Shown here: positions 35,154-44,037 of the stretch, in pieces
Layout of the letters: each line of letters begins with the position of its first letter
How positions within the stretch are numbered: position 1 is the stretch's first letter
The notes under the pieces: model-generated
Seen by the model: only the letters and a program-made list of their open reading frames with translations
The model's database searches: none
What the model was told of the DNA's origin: nothing
Source of the DNA: Acinetobacter sp. C32I
GTDB taxonomy: Bacteria > Pseudomonadota > Gammaproteobacteria > Pseudomonadales > Moraxellaceae
Reading direction: 5' to 3'
Length of the DNA stretch: 64,000 bases
NCBI RefSeq assembly: GCF_023702715.1
Contig: NZ_CP098480.1
Span: 868,001-932,000 of the forward strand
Program-made: the position numbers and the translations under genes

Positions 35154-35501
35154 TGTCCTGAAAATTCGAGTGTATAAATCTATACTGGAACAATCTCATG
35201 AGAGAATCTAGCAATTTACACATGTTGTAACAGCACATATTCAGGATTACACATAGTTTTCATCTGCGTGGCTTGAGCCTTGTTTAAATGAAATACAATC
35301 CTGTCGATTTAGCATAAAGAATAGTACCTAAAAATCTTTCTATGTCTTTTTTAAACTTGATTTGATTACGGATCAAGCCAGTAGATTTTCTACTGGATTT
35401 AACGAAAATTTATCGTTTGCTCGGCACACTGTTGAACTTTAATATTATTTTAAAATTAGTTAACTCTTTCATATTCCGAATGACATTAAGAGGTAAAAAT
35501 C
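35154..35501. other. Leader region of the SDR gene with tandem hairpins
   Basis: Two adjacent hairpins, CTTGAT...ATCAAG (35356-35376) and CCAGTAGA / TCTACTGG (35378-35396), lie about 105 bp before the SDR gene. They are not followed by a T run, so they look regulatory rather than terminating. Nothing else seen. Confidence 0.35.
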
Positions 35502-36212
35502 ATGACTGAGAAAGTCGCTAAAGTCGCTATTGTTACGGCTGCAGGAAGTGGTATGGGTGCAGCTGTCGCTAAAAAACTAGCAGCAGATGGATACAAAGTT
35601 GCAATTTTATCTTCATCAGGCAAAGGTGAAATCCTTGCTAATCAACTGAATGGTCTAGGTGTTACTGGATCTAATCAATCAATAGATGATATACAACGCC
35701 TTATTGATGAAACGCTTGCTCGTTGGGGACGTATAGATGTTTTAGTCAACAGTGCTGGACATGGCCCACGCAAAGGAATTTTAGAATTAACAGATCAAGA
35801 TTGGCATGATGGTATAGATACTTATTTTCTCAATGCCGTACGCCCTATTCGTTTAGTGATTCCAATCATGCAACAACAAAAACACGGCGTGATTGTAAAT
35901 ATTTCCAGTGCATGGACTTTTGAGCCTAGTTCACTATTTCCAACGTCTGCCGTTGCCCGTTCTGGATTGGCAGCTTTTACTAAGATTTGTGCAGACACAT
36001 ATGCTATTGATAATATTCGTATTAATAATGTCTTGCCTGGGTGGATTGATAGCCTACCAAAAACAGATGAACGCACTCACAGTGTTCCAATGAAACGATA
36101 TGGTTCAACAGAAGAAATTGCAGCTACAGTTGCTTTCCTTGCGTCGGATGGCGCGGCTTATATCACAGGACAAAATATCCGTGTAGATGGCGGCTTAACG
36201 CGCTCTGTATAA
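35502..36212 (+). CDS. SDR-family oxidoreductase lacking the usual Tyr-Lys pair
   Basis: A 236-residue short-chain dehydrogenase with TAAGSGMGAAVA (residues 12-23, cofactor loop), NSAG (83-86), catalytic-Ser strand NISSAW (133-138) and the C-terminal ITGQNIRVDGG. Where YxxxK is expected the protein reads SAVAR (149-153), so Tyr is Ser and Lys is Arg. Some divergent SDRs (PF13561-like) share this. Normal hydride chemistry is therefore doubtful. AAGAGG is upstream of the start. The LysR gene downstream is convergent. Confidence 0.8.
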   Translation: MTEKVAKVAIVTAAGSGMGAAVAKKLAADGYKVAILSSSGKGEILANQLNGLGVTGSNQSIDDIQRLIDETLARWGRIDVLVNSAGHGPRKGILELTDQDWHDGIDTYFLNAVRPIRLVIPIMQQQKHGVIVNISSAWTFEPSSLFPTSAVARSGLAAFTKICADTYAIDNIRINNVLPGWIDSLPKTDERTHSVPMKRYGSTEEIAATVAFLASDGAAYITGQNIRVDGGLTRSV

Positions 36213-36230
36213 TGATTTTTAATCAAAATT

Positions 36231-36253
36231 TGAAGGGATAAATTATCCCTTCA
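36231..36253. terminator. Bidirectional terminator
   Basis: A near-perfect palindrome (TGAAGGGATAA / TTATCCCTTCA) between the convergent SDR and LysR genes. Confidence 0.6.
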
Positions 36254-36288
36254 TGATTAGAACTGACCGAATCATCACAAATAAGTAT

Positions 36289-37173
36289 CTATTTTAATTT
36301 TTGCTTCGTACCTAAATATTCGATGCACCACTGCCAAATTTTATCGACTGTGTTATTCGAATGTGAGGTTTTTTTTCTGACAAGATAATAACTTGGTTCC
36401 ATAGTCTTTGTATCCGAAGTTACTTGTACGAGTTTTCCTGATTGAATATCAGCATCCACAAATGCTCGGCATGCTAAAGCAACCCCTTGCCCAGACAAAG
36501 CAGCATCTAATGCCAGCGTGGTTTGATTAAATACAGCTCCAGATAATTTCGTATTCGTGTTCAGAAAATTTGGCCAATGATCATGGGCATCATGTAGCAA
36601 TGGCATACTCATTAACTGTTCAAGTTGCAGCGGAAGCGTTAAGTTCTGAATAAAATCAGGACTTGCTACAGCAATAAGTTCCTGATGAAACAATAATTGG
36701 GCTTCCAGATTTTCTGGAAATGCTTTTGGGGTAAGCCTTATCGCGATATCAACCTGATCACGGTCAAAGTCTGAAACAACTTCAGTTGCAAGCGTGCATA
36801 AATTGATATCAGGCAGTACGGCATGTAAATCACCTAATCGAGGGATCAACATTTTGGTCGCAATTGTTGGTGTTACACTAATGGTTACTCGATCTGGCTG
36901 ATCTAATAATGATTCTGTTGATTCAGCAAGAATATCAAAAGCACGCGTTATATCGACCAGATACTTTGTTCCTTCAGGTGTCAAACATAGTCCCCGAGGC
37001 AGCCGTTGAAATAAAATAACATTTAGATGATCTTCTAATGCTCGAACCTGCTGCGCGATCGCGCCCTGGGTCACTCCCAACTCATCAGCAGCAGCGCGAA
37101 AACTTAACTTTCGGCCCGCTGTTTCAAATGCACGCAAAGCATTTAAAGATGGAAGTTTTCTACGTGATACCAT
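36289..37173 (-). CDS. LysR-family regulator (GcvA-like)
   Basis: About 295 residues. The N-terminal winged helix reads LPSLNALRAFETAGRKLSFRAAADELGVTQGAIAQQVRALEDHL, closest in style to the GcvA/AmpR group; the rest is a type-2 periplasmic-binding-like effector domain. The neighbouring SDR gene is convergent rather than divergent, so its target is unclear. MFMVS and MVS starts are both possible; the second is used here. Confidence 0.85.
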   Translation of the reverse strand: MVSRRKLPSLNALRAFETAGRKLSFRAAADELGVTQGAIAQQVRALEDHLNVILFQRLPRGLCLTPEGTKYLVDITRAFDILAESTESLLDQPDRVTISVTPTIATKMLIPRLGDLHAVLPDINLCTLATEVVSDFDRDQVDIAIRLTPKAFPENLEAQLLFHQELIAVASPDFIQNLTLPLQLEQLMSMPLLHDAHDHWPNFLNTNTKLSGAVFNQTTLALDAALSGQGVALACRAFVDADIQSGKLVQVTSDTKTMEPSYYLVRKKTSHSNNTVDKIWQWCIEYLGTKQKLK

Positions 37174-37349
37174 AAACACATCAGCAAGTAGTTTTTCTAC
37201 ACTCTAATTTTTTTGTGAATTGTACACAAGCCATTTAAAGGGCTAAATTTGCTGTGTAGACTTATTTAAGCGATGTTATCGCTTATGATCTTGGAAAGCC
37301 CTTCTCTTTCAAAAAACATAGCTTGCGCTTTATCTATTTCCATGTATGA

Positions 37350-37365
37350 TTGAGTAATCACTCAA
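37350..37365. promoter_or_regulatory. TetR operator 1 (autoregulatory)
   Basis: TTGAGT-AATC-ACTCAA, a perfect inverted repeat 15 bp before the TetR start. It contains AATCACTCA, the reverse complement of a 9-mer also found before the downstream hydrolase gene. Confidence 0.6.
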
Positions 37366-37380
37366 CTAATATATTTGTAT

Positions 37381-37950
37381 ATGGCCCGTCCTCGTAGTGA
37401 AGATAAACGTAATGCAATTTTAAATGCTGCTATTGAAACATTGGCAGAACTTGGAGAGCGTGCGTCGACCGCAAAAATTGCCAAAGTCGCTGGTGTTGCA
37501 GAAGGTACTTTATTTACCTATTTCAGTAATAAAGAAGAACTACTCAACCAATTATACCTTTCGCTAAAGGCTGAACTGCGTCAGGTCATCATGCTCAATT
37601 ACCCTACCCACTCTGACCTGCAAACCCAAATGTTTTATATCTGGCAAAGTTATTTGGACTGGAGTTTAGCTGCCCCGCTGAAACGAAAAGTGATGGCACA
37701 GCTGTCGACTTCAGAACAAATTACAGAACAGAGTAAACAAATTGGTATGCAAACTTTCTGTGATTTTACCAAGACCATTCAAGCGCATATTGATGATGGC
37801 AAACTAAGAGATTATCCACCCTTATTTATCGGTTCAATTTTGGGTGCACTTGCTGAAGTTACACTCAATTTTATTGCCCAAGATACTTCTCAAGCTGATC
37901 TTTATCGTAAGTCCGGTTTTGAAGCATTTTGGCACGCGGTTTCGATGTAG
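37381..37950 (+). CDS. TetR-family regulator
   Basis: A 189-residue repressor with a typical N-terminal HTH: EDKRNAILNAAIETLAELGERASTAKIAKVAGVAEGTLFTYFSNKEELL. The C-terminal ligand domain is not diagnostic. The frame opens at TTG 37375, but the ATG at 37381 (MARPRS) is the normal start. An inverted repeat just upstream and a related one before the next gene suggest it controls itself and the metallo-hydrolase. Confidence 0.88.
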   Translation: MARPRSEDKRNAILNAAIETLAELGERASTAKIAKVAGVAEGTLFTYFSNKEELLNQLYLSLKAELRQVIMLNYPTHSDLQTQMFYIWQSYLDWSLAAPLKRKVMAQLSTSEQITEQSKQIGMQTFCDFTKTIQAHIDDGKLRDYPPLFIGSILGALAEVTLNFIAQDTSQADLYRKSGFEAFWHAVSM

Positions 37951-37999
37951 ATAGAGACAAAAATAAGGATGTTCAGCATTCTTATTTTTTAAATCAATT

Positions 38000-38021
38000 A
38001 ATGAGTGATTAAATACTCATT
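38000..38021. promoter_or_regulatory. TetR operator 2 before the MBL-fold hydrolase
   Basis: AATGAGT-GATTAAAT-ACTCATT, sharing TGAGTGATT with operator 1 but with an 8-bp rather than 4-bp centre. Confidence 0.5.
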
Positions 38022-38095
38022 TAAACAAGACAAAATAAGTACTTATCCCCAGTTCTTATTTATACATATAGGTTGTTCCACTCAAGGAAAACAAA

Positions 38096-39115
38096 ATGAC
38101 GATTTCAAATACAACAGACTTGCCATCTCCCTTCATGTCATCACAGCAGCATAACGGGAAATTTAGCAATACACGACCAAATCTGCACACACATTCTTTC
38201 GGAAAAACGCTCGGCTTAATGTGGAAATTTTTATTTAATAAGCCAAAAAATACGGTGCCAAACCGAGAAATTCCTGTGTTAAGTCTATCAAAACAACAAC
38301 TCATGAGTGCTCCAGACCGTTCTCTATTCCGTCTTGGGCATTCGACCATTTTATTAAAATTGCGTAATGAATTCTGGTTAACCGATCCCGTTTTTTCTGA
38401 GCGTGCTTCGCCTTTTCAGTGGCTTGGCCCAAAACGTTTTCACCAACCCCCGATTAGCATTGCTGACTTACCGCCGATTAAGGGCGTGATTTTGTCACAT
38501 AACCACTACGACCATCTCGACTACCATGCAGTACTCCAACTCAAAGACAAGGTTGAGCATTTCTTAACCCCGCTTGGTGTCGGTGACACACTGATTAAAT
38601 GGGGTGTGCCAGCAGATAAGGTGCAGCAACTTGACTGGTGGGACACGACTCATATAGATGGTCTTGAGCTGATTGCCACCCCTGCTCATCATTTTTCAGG
38701 CCGAGGTATGGGCGATAGCAACGCAACGCTTTGGGCATCGTGGGTGATTATTGACAATGACCTACGAGTGTTTTTTAGTGGTGATACGGGTTATTTCGAT
38801 GGATTTAAAGAGATCGGACATCGTTATGGCCCCTTTGATCTTACCATGTTAGAAACCGGTGCCTATGATCCAGAATGGCCAGATGTTCACATGCAACCTG
38901 AGCAGACATTACAAGCACATTTGGATTTAAAAGGACGTCATTTGTTGCCTGTCCATAATGGAACTTTTGACTTGGCCCTGCATGCTTGGGATGACCCATT
39001 TGAACGTATCGTGGCTTTGGCTCAGCAAAATAACTTAGCAATCAGTACTCCTCAAATGGGTGAAATCTTGAACTTAAACCAGCCAAATGTCGAAAACTAT
39101 TGGTGGCGCTCATAA
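38096..39115 (+). CDS. Metallo-beta-lactamase-fold hydrolase (NAPE-PLD/UlaG-like)
   Basis: A 339-residue enzyme with FRLGHSTILLKL, the HxHxDH zinc motif HNHYDH (His135, His137, Asp139, His140), FSGDTGYFDGF and LLPVHNGTFDLALH. These are marks of the NAPE-phospholipase D/UlaG branch, which cuts phosphodiester or lactone bonds. The substrate is unknown. It follows the TetR gene on the same strand behind a matching operator. Confidence 0.85.
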   Translation: MTISNTTDLPSPFMSSQQHNGKFSNTRPNLHTHSFGKTLGLMWKFLFNKPKNTVPNREIPVLSLSKQQLMSAPDRSLFRLGHSTILLKLRNEFWLTDPVFSERASPFQWLGPKRFHQPPISIADLPPIKGVILSHNHYDHLDYHAVLQLKDKVEHFLTPLGVGDTLIKWGVPADKVQQLDWWDTTHIDGLELIATPAHHFSGRGMGDSNATLWASWVIIDNDLRVFFSGDTGYFDGFKEIGHRYGPFDLTMLETGAYDPEWPDVHMQPEQTLQAHLDLKGRHLLPVHNGTFDLALHAWDDPFERIVALAQQNNLAISTPQMGEILNLNQPNVENYWWRS

Positions 39116-39260
39116 TTTTTTGATCCTTTTTCAATTATTCATCTCACTCAACGCTTAGGTTAAAGGTCTTTAAATTCAGTGCTATAACCCTATTTTTTTT
39201 ATTTGTATTGTATTTCAATAAAACTAGGACTAACTTTGTCTTAGTTTTATTGTTGACTCA

Positions 39261-39287
39261 AAACACAGACTATATTAGTCTGTGTTT
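39261..39287. promoter_or_regulatory. Palindrome before the Rrf2 gene
   Basis: AAACACAGACTA-TAT-TAGTCTGTGTTT: a perfect 12-bp inverted repeat 24 bp before the Rrf2 start, a likely autoregulatory operator. Confidence 0.6.
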
Positions 39288-39311
39288 GTAATTGATCAAT
39301 TATGAAATGAA

Positions 39312-39860
39312 ATGGCTTATATCACTAGTAGCGTCGAGTATGCGATTCACTGTCTTCTTTTTCTTGTAAATAATGAAGATAAACCATTGAGTAGTAAGGA
39401 TCTGGCTGAATTGCAAGGCGTCTCTCCTAGCTTTATGGCCAAGATATTTCCTAAACTTGAAAAGGCAAAACTTGTTTTGGCGCAAGAAGGCGTTCGTGGC
39501 GGGTATTTACTGGCCCGATCTGCTCACGACATCAGTTTCCTCGATATTGTGAATGCAATTGAAGGTGAAAAACCGCTTTTTGAATGCCAAGAAGTTCGTG
39601 GAAAATGTGCAGTCTTTCATAATGCTCCACCCAATTGGGCAACAAATGGGGTCTGTGCCGTACATGCGGTTATGTTACAGGCCGAGCAAGCGATGCAAGA
39701 TGCATTAGGCGCGCACACACTTGGTGATATTGCCGACCGTTTTAGCCGTTATGCACCTGATGTATTTTTTAGTGATGTGAATGGCTGGATCAATGAACGC
39801 ATCGAAGGAAGAACAGCAAAAATGCGGAAAAGTAAAATATCACGCGATATTCCCGATTAA
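39312..39860 (+). CDS. Rrf2-family regulator
   Basis: A 182-residue Rrf2 protein with the winged-helix start (ITSSVEYAIHCLLFLVNNEDKPLSSKDLAELQGVSPSFMAKIFPKL, then GGYLLAR). Three cysteines in the middle (FECQEVRGKC, GVCAVH) are placed like the iron-sulphur or redox-sensing Cys of IscR/NsrR/RsrR relatives. The C-terminal 40 residues are basic. The NDH-2-like dehydrogenase gene 159 bp downstream is a likely target. Confidence 0.85.
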   Translation: MAYITSSVEYAIHCLLFLVNNEDKPLSSKDLAELQGVSPSFMAKIFPKLEKAKLVLAQEGVRGGYLLARSAHDISFLDIVNAIEGEKPLFECQEVRGKCAVFHNAPPNWATNGVCAVHAVMLQAEQAMQDALGAHTLGDIADRFSRYAPDVFFSDVNGWINERIEGRTAKMRKSKISRDIPD

Positions 39861-40019
39861 ACAGTGATAGGACTTAGCGTCCTCAAGTCATCACTCCCCT
39901 AACCTTTTTAAAGCCCTTCTCAGATTTTTCGAACAGTCAGAGAAAGGATTCGCTCATCCTGGATTTCAGGATGGGTTGGAATTTGTATGTTCGAATGAAT
40001 CGACTAAAAGGATCATTAA

Positions 40020-41225
40020 ATGAGTAAGCGTATTATTATTGCCGGTTCTGGCTTTGCTGGTCTATGGGCTGCACTTGCTGCACAACGAGCAATTCATTTG
40101 GCTGCGCAACAACAAAATATTGAAGTGCTGATGGTTTCCCCGAGTCCGAATGTTGATATTCGTCCTCGTCTTTATGAAGCTGTACTTGAAAACATGTACC
40201 CTGATATTTTAGACATATTAAATGTCGTTGACGTTAAATATGTCGCTGGCTGGGTCAATGAAGTGAATGCTGCGGCTCAAAATCTTGTGATTACAACGGT
40301 CCACGGCGATCAACAAAGCTTAAGTTATGACCGTTTTATTTTGGCAACAGGAAGTACTGGCTATATGCCGCCTATCCCTGGTCTTAAAGACTATGGATTT
40401 AGTGTCAGCACATTAGAAGATGCTGAAAAACTAGATCAGCATCTTAAAAGTTTAGCCAAGAAACCTGTCAGTGCGGCACGTAATACCGTAGTCGTTGCTG
40501 GTGGTGGACTTACAGGGCTTGAAACCGTTGCCGAAATGCCTGAGCGCCTGCGTAGCATTTTAGCTGAAACTGATATTCGTGTGGTTTTGGTTGATTCATC
40601 TGCAGAAATTGGTGCGGCAATAGGTGACGAAGCTGCAGCAGTGATTCGTGAAGCGCTCACTGAACTCGGTGTTGAAGCTAAAGCGGGTTTACGCGTTACT
40701 GCACTTGATGCCGCTGGTGTCACCCTTTCTAACGGTGAAAGAATCGAAACGGAAACCGTCATTTGGACGGCGGGCATGCGAGCTAACGCACTCACCTCTC
40801 AAATTGCAGGTGAAAAAGATAATTTGGGGCGAATTTTAGCTGATGCGTATTTACATGCGCCTGAAGTAAAGAATATTTTTGTGACGGGTGATACGGTTAA
40901 AGTTGCAACCGATGATTTAGGTAACTTCAATGTCATGTCTTGCCAACATGCCATGAGCCTAGGCCGTGTTGCAGGCTACAATGCAGCCGCAGAGTTAGTC
41001 AATTTACCATTACACCCGTATAGCCAGCCAAAGTATGTGACTTGTGTTGATTTAGGTCCATGGGGTGCACTTTATACGGAGGGTTGGGATCGACAAGTTC
41101 AATTTGTACGTGAAGAAGCCAAAAAAATTAAGCAAGAAATTAATACGGTATGGATCTATCCACCCGTCGCAGATCGAGAAGCCATTTTTGCCGTAGCAAA
41201 CCCTGATTTTGTTATTGTTCCTTAA
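40020..41225 (+). CDS. NDH-2-like NAD(P)/FAD oxidoreductase
   Basis: A 401-residue pyridine nucleotide-disulphide-type flavoprotein. The FAD loop is IIAGSGFAGLWAALAA (residue 6 on), the NAD(P) loop is VVVAGGGLTGLETVAEM (about 158), and the second FAD contact is NIFVTGDT. It resembles type II NADH dehydrogenase in layout but lacks an obvious C-terminal membrane anchor. It probably oxidises NAD(P)H with a quinone or other acceptor. Good Shine-Dalgarno (AAAAGGA). Likely under the upstream Rrf2 regulator. Confidence 0.82.
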   Translation: MSKRIIIAGSGFAGLWAALAAQRAIHLAAQQQNIEVLMVSPSPNVDIRPRLYEAVLENMYPDILDILNVVDVKYVAGWVNEVNAAAQNLVITTVHGDQQSLSYDRFILATGSTGYMPPIPGLKDYGFSVSTLEDAEKLDQHLKSLAKKPVSAARNTVVVAGGGLTGLETVAEMPERLRSILAETDIRVVLVDSSAEIGAAIGDEAAAVIREALTELGVEAKAGLRVTALDAAGVTLSNGERIETETVIWTAGMRANALTSQIAGEKDNLGRILADAYLHAPEVKNIFVTGDTVKVATDDLGNFNVMSCQHAMSLGRVAGYNAAAELVNLPLHPYSQPKYVTCVDLGPWGALYTEGWDRQVQFVREEAKKIKQEINTVWIYPPVADREAIFAVANPDFVIVP

Positions 41226-41261
41226 TATAGGCTGTTTTCTTAACAAGAGCTCTGCTTGTAA

Positions 41262-41299
41262 ACCTCAGAAGTCGAAAGTGACTTTTGGGGCTTCTTTTT
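41262..41299 (+). terminator. Terminator after the NDH-2-like gene
   Basis: An imperfect CCTCAGAAGTC...GACTTTTGGGG hairpin followed by TTCTTTTT. Confidence 0.6.
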
Positions 41300-41481
41300 G
41301 AATCATGATAACTCATGACAGGGTCATATCTTGTATTACACCCTTTTCACTTGAGTCGTTGAAGTCGATGCTTGCTGTGGAGATGTACTGGCTAAGGTCA
41401 AATTTACAGAATAGATTGAAATACAATATTTTCTGTAGGCTTAGGTGTATAATTCACGATAGTTCATGATTTAGTTCTAAT

Positions 41482-42180
41482 ATGAAGAATATTCCGTCTG
41501 ATAACACTCAAATTAGCATGGTTTCGACCTTTTCTGAACTTGTGAATTCTAATTTTCAAGGTGCTATGAATGCCATTTGCTGGCATCGGCATTTGTTTGG
41601 GGATTTTCAAGAGATTGTGGCTAAACTTGAGTTAAAAGAGAATATTACAGAGGTTTCTGTAGAAGATCTTTTGGCATTGAAACTTTCAGAACAAGGCAGC
41701 CAGGCAAGAGAGACGATCTTGAGTGATATACAGCGCTTAACTGATTTAGGTGCATCACCTTCTCTTAATTTACTTAAATGTTATGAACGAGATGAAGACT
41801 TCGATTTCATTTCAACCGATGTATATTCTTATCATGTTGATCGCTCACCTATCGAAACAGATACTTTTCTATGCACCTATCATGGCCCAGCCAGTGACAT
41901 TTTGCCGCAAGATCAAGTCGAGCAAAAGATTCAGATCCCAGAAATCAGAGTAAAACTTAAAGAATTACATGATGGCCCAGAAGCTGAATTTGAAACGTTC
42001 TTAGAAGAATATTTTTTTGATCTACACTACCAACCTAAACCAGATGCTAAACCAGTGAATTTAGGTATAGGCCATCTTTGGCGTCTAGCTGTTGACCATC
42101 CAACACAACAAGCCTCCCCTTGTGTTCATAGAGCGCCTGTTGAAAATAAGGGTGAATATAGACTGCTCTTGATTTGTTAA
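41482..42180 (+). CDS. DUF1826-like protein
   Basis: The 232-residue protein matches the DUF1826 pattern as I recall it: ICWHRHLFGDFQEIV near the start, SYHVDRSPIETDTFLCTYHGPASDIL in the middle, and GHLWRLAVDHPTQQASPCVHRAP then GEYRLLLIC at the end. Conserved His, Asp and Cys residues suggest metal binding. In several proteobacteria DUF1826 genes travel with Zur-regulated COG0523 genes, but here no Zur-like palindrome is seen upstream and zigA is 19 kb away. Confidence 0.7.
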   Translation: MKNIPSDNTQISMVSTFSELVNSNFQGAMNAICWHRHLFGDFQEIVAKLELKENITEVSVEDLLALKLSEQGSQARETILSDIQRLTDLGASPSLNLLKCYERDEDFDFISTDVYSYHVDRSPIETDTFLCTYHGPASDILPQDQVEQKIQIPEIRVKLKELHDGPEAEFETFLEEYFFDLHYQPKPDAKPVNLGIGHLWRLAVDHPTQQASPCVHRAPVENKGEYRLLLIC

Positions 42181-42255
42181 ATATTCATTCGATAAGGCAG
42201 CTGCTATTTTCTCTTATTATTCTATTTTAAATTTATTGCCGATCATGATAATGCT

Positions 42256-42296
42256 TCTAAGGTATTAAGTATAAATAACACCTTAGATTTTATTTA
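42256..42296 (+). terminator. Terminator after the DUF1826-like gene
   Basis: TCTAAGGT / ACCTTAGA stem, then TTTTATTTAT. Confidence 0.6.
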
Positions 42297-42545
42297 TACT
42301 TTAAATCATATATTATTTATTTGTAATTTATATGAAATATATTAGCCTTAGATTAATAGTTTAAAAAAACAGTTTATTGATTGAATATTAAAATAATCAT
42401 AATTTAAAAAATAATTAAACGTCACGGAAGGTAGCACCCCCATCTTTTAAAAACAAAAGGTTGTTTAGTTTTAATTATTTTAACAAATTAAACCGAAGCA
42501 ATGTTTGGAATTGGAACAATACAAATATTTTCAAGGAATTTAAAA
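42297..42545. other. AT-rich intergenic region
   Basis: No gene or clear repeat seen. Holds the promoter and leader of the beta-lactamase-like gene. Confidence 0.3.
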
Positions 42546-43835
42546 ATGAAATCAATGAAGTTAGGAATGGTTTGTGGAGCATTAATTTTTTCTCAAGGTG
42601 CTTTAGCTCAATATGATTGTAAAAGTTTAGGTATGAAGGATTGCCCATCACCTGTAGATGCTAAGCTCCCCTCTGCTCATGATATGTTGACGTGGTCACC
42701 AAGTGACAGGGTTATTGGTTTTAGAAATACTTATCGGTTATATGATGGAAGCGTTTTTAGACCTGATCCCCAAAATATTCTTTCACTCCAAAAAAGTAGT
42801 ATTCAAATAACAAATAAGGATATTTCATATACTGTTAATAACAAAAACTATCAGTTAAATGATTATTTAAAAAGTCAGAATGCAACAGGGTTAATTATTC
42901 TAAAAGATGGAAAAATTGTGCTTGAATATTATGGGCAAGGTAATACTCCAACATCACTTTGGACCTCACGCTCGATTGGTAAATCAGTTGTTTCAACTTT
43001 AATTGGTATTGCGATTAAACAAGGTAAAATTCATTCAGTAGATGATCAGATTATCAAATACCTTCCAGATTTAAAAGGGTCTGCATGGCAAAACGTAACA
43101 TTAAAACAAATCTTACAGCATGCTTCTGGTGTGGAGTGGAATGAAGACTATGCTGATCCTAATTCTGACTTTGCTCACATGACCTATTGTGAAGCGCAAG
43201 CGAATCCAAATGACTGTGTTTATAAACTTGTGAAGAATGTTAAAGCCAAATATAAACCTGGCGAAGTATGGTCTTATAACACAGGCGGTGCATGGCTCGT
43301 TGGAAAAGTACTTGAAGCTGCAACAGGACAAAATATTGCACATTATTTGCAAGAAAACATTTGGAAAAAAGTGGGAATGGAGCGTGAAGGTGTCTGGCAT
43401 TCTTATCAGCGCAATGTGACCGATATGGGAGGCCATGGTTTTAATGCAACTCTTAGAGATTATGCACGCTTTGCCCTGTTTGTATCCAAAGAAGGACGTC
43501 TTGCAAATGGCGAAAAATTATTACCAGATCATTGGTTAAAAGATTTAAGCAATTGGACGACAGCAAAAAACTCAGTCACATCTGAATATCCTAAAGGGCA
43601 ATATGGCTACCAATGGTGGAATTACCATCCAACATCAGGCACTCCACTCCTTTCTAAAAATATGGATGCAACCTTTTGGGGGCGTGGAATTTTTGGCCAG
43701 CGCATGGCGATTAATCCCAAAAATAATATTATTATGATGCAGTGGAGTACATGGGATTCGGCTCGCCCTTCCGCTGAAATTGAAAACGAAAATGCATTAT
43801 TCTTTAATGCTGTAAGTAACTATTTAACCCGATAA
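42546..43835 (+). CDS. Exported serine beta-lactamase-family hydrolase
   Basis: About 429 residues with a signal peptide (MKSMKLGMVCGALIFSQGALA, cut before QYDC). The catalytic domain is of the class C/EstB/6-aminohexanoate-dimer hydrolase type: Ser143-x-x-Lys146 (SRSIGKSV), WSYNTGG and WGRGIFGQ in place of KTG. It is probably an esterase or peptidase-like enzyme rather than an antibiotic resistance gene. The frame is open from 42501, but AAGGA 8 bp before the ATG at 42546 and the signal peptide fix the start. Confidence 0.82.
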   Translation: MKSMKLGMVCGALIFSQGALAQYDCKSLGMKDCPSPVDAKLPSAHDMLTWSPSDRVIGFRNTYRLYDGSVFRPDPQNILSLQKSSIQITNKDISYTVNNKNYQLNDYLKSQNATGLIILKDGKIVLEYYGQGNTPTSLWTSRSIGKSVVSTLIGIAIKQGKIHSVDDQIIKYLPDLKGSAWQNVTLKQILQHASGVEWNEDYADPNSDFAHMTYCEAQANPNDCVYKLVKNVKAKYKPGEVWSYNTGGAWLVGKVLEAATGQNIAHYLQENIWKKVGMEREGVWHSYQRNVTDMGGHGFNATLRDYARFALFVSKEGRLANGEKLLPDHWLKDLSNWTTAKNSVTSEYPKGQYGYQWWNYHPTSGTPLLSKNMDATFWGRGIFGQRMAINPKNNIIMMQWSTWDSARPSAEIENENALFFNAVSNYLTR

Positions 43836-43847
43836 GTTTTAATTGCA

Positions 43848-43894
43848 AGGCAATAATTACAAAGAATGTAAGTATTGCCTGCGCTATCTTTTTT
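43848..43894 (+). terminator. Terminator after the hydrolase gene
   Basis: AGGCAATA / TATTGCCT stem followed by a seven-T run a few bases later. Confidence 0.6.
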
Positions 43895-44037
43895 TACAAC
43901 GGGTAAATCTTATCTCCTTTCTATGACTTGCTTTGTCATTTGGTTTAATAAAACTCAATAAAAAATACAATGATCCTACTTAACTTAATAAAACTATCTA
44001 TATAATTGTTTTCATTGTTTTTAATTTTATTTAAACC

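Noticed and set aside
42546..43835. Acquired beta-lactamase resistance gene
   Set aside because: The motifs fit the esterase/6-aminohexanoate-hydrolase type (WGRGIFGQ instead of KTG), and no mobile element flanks it.
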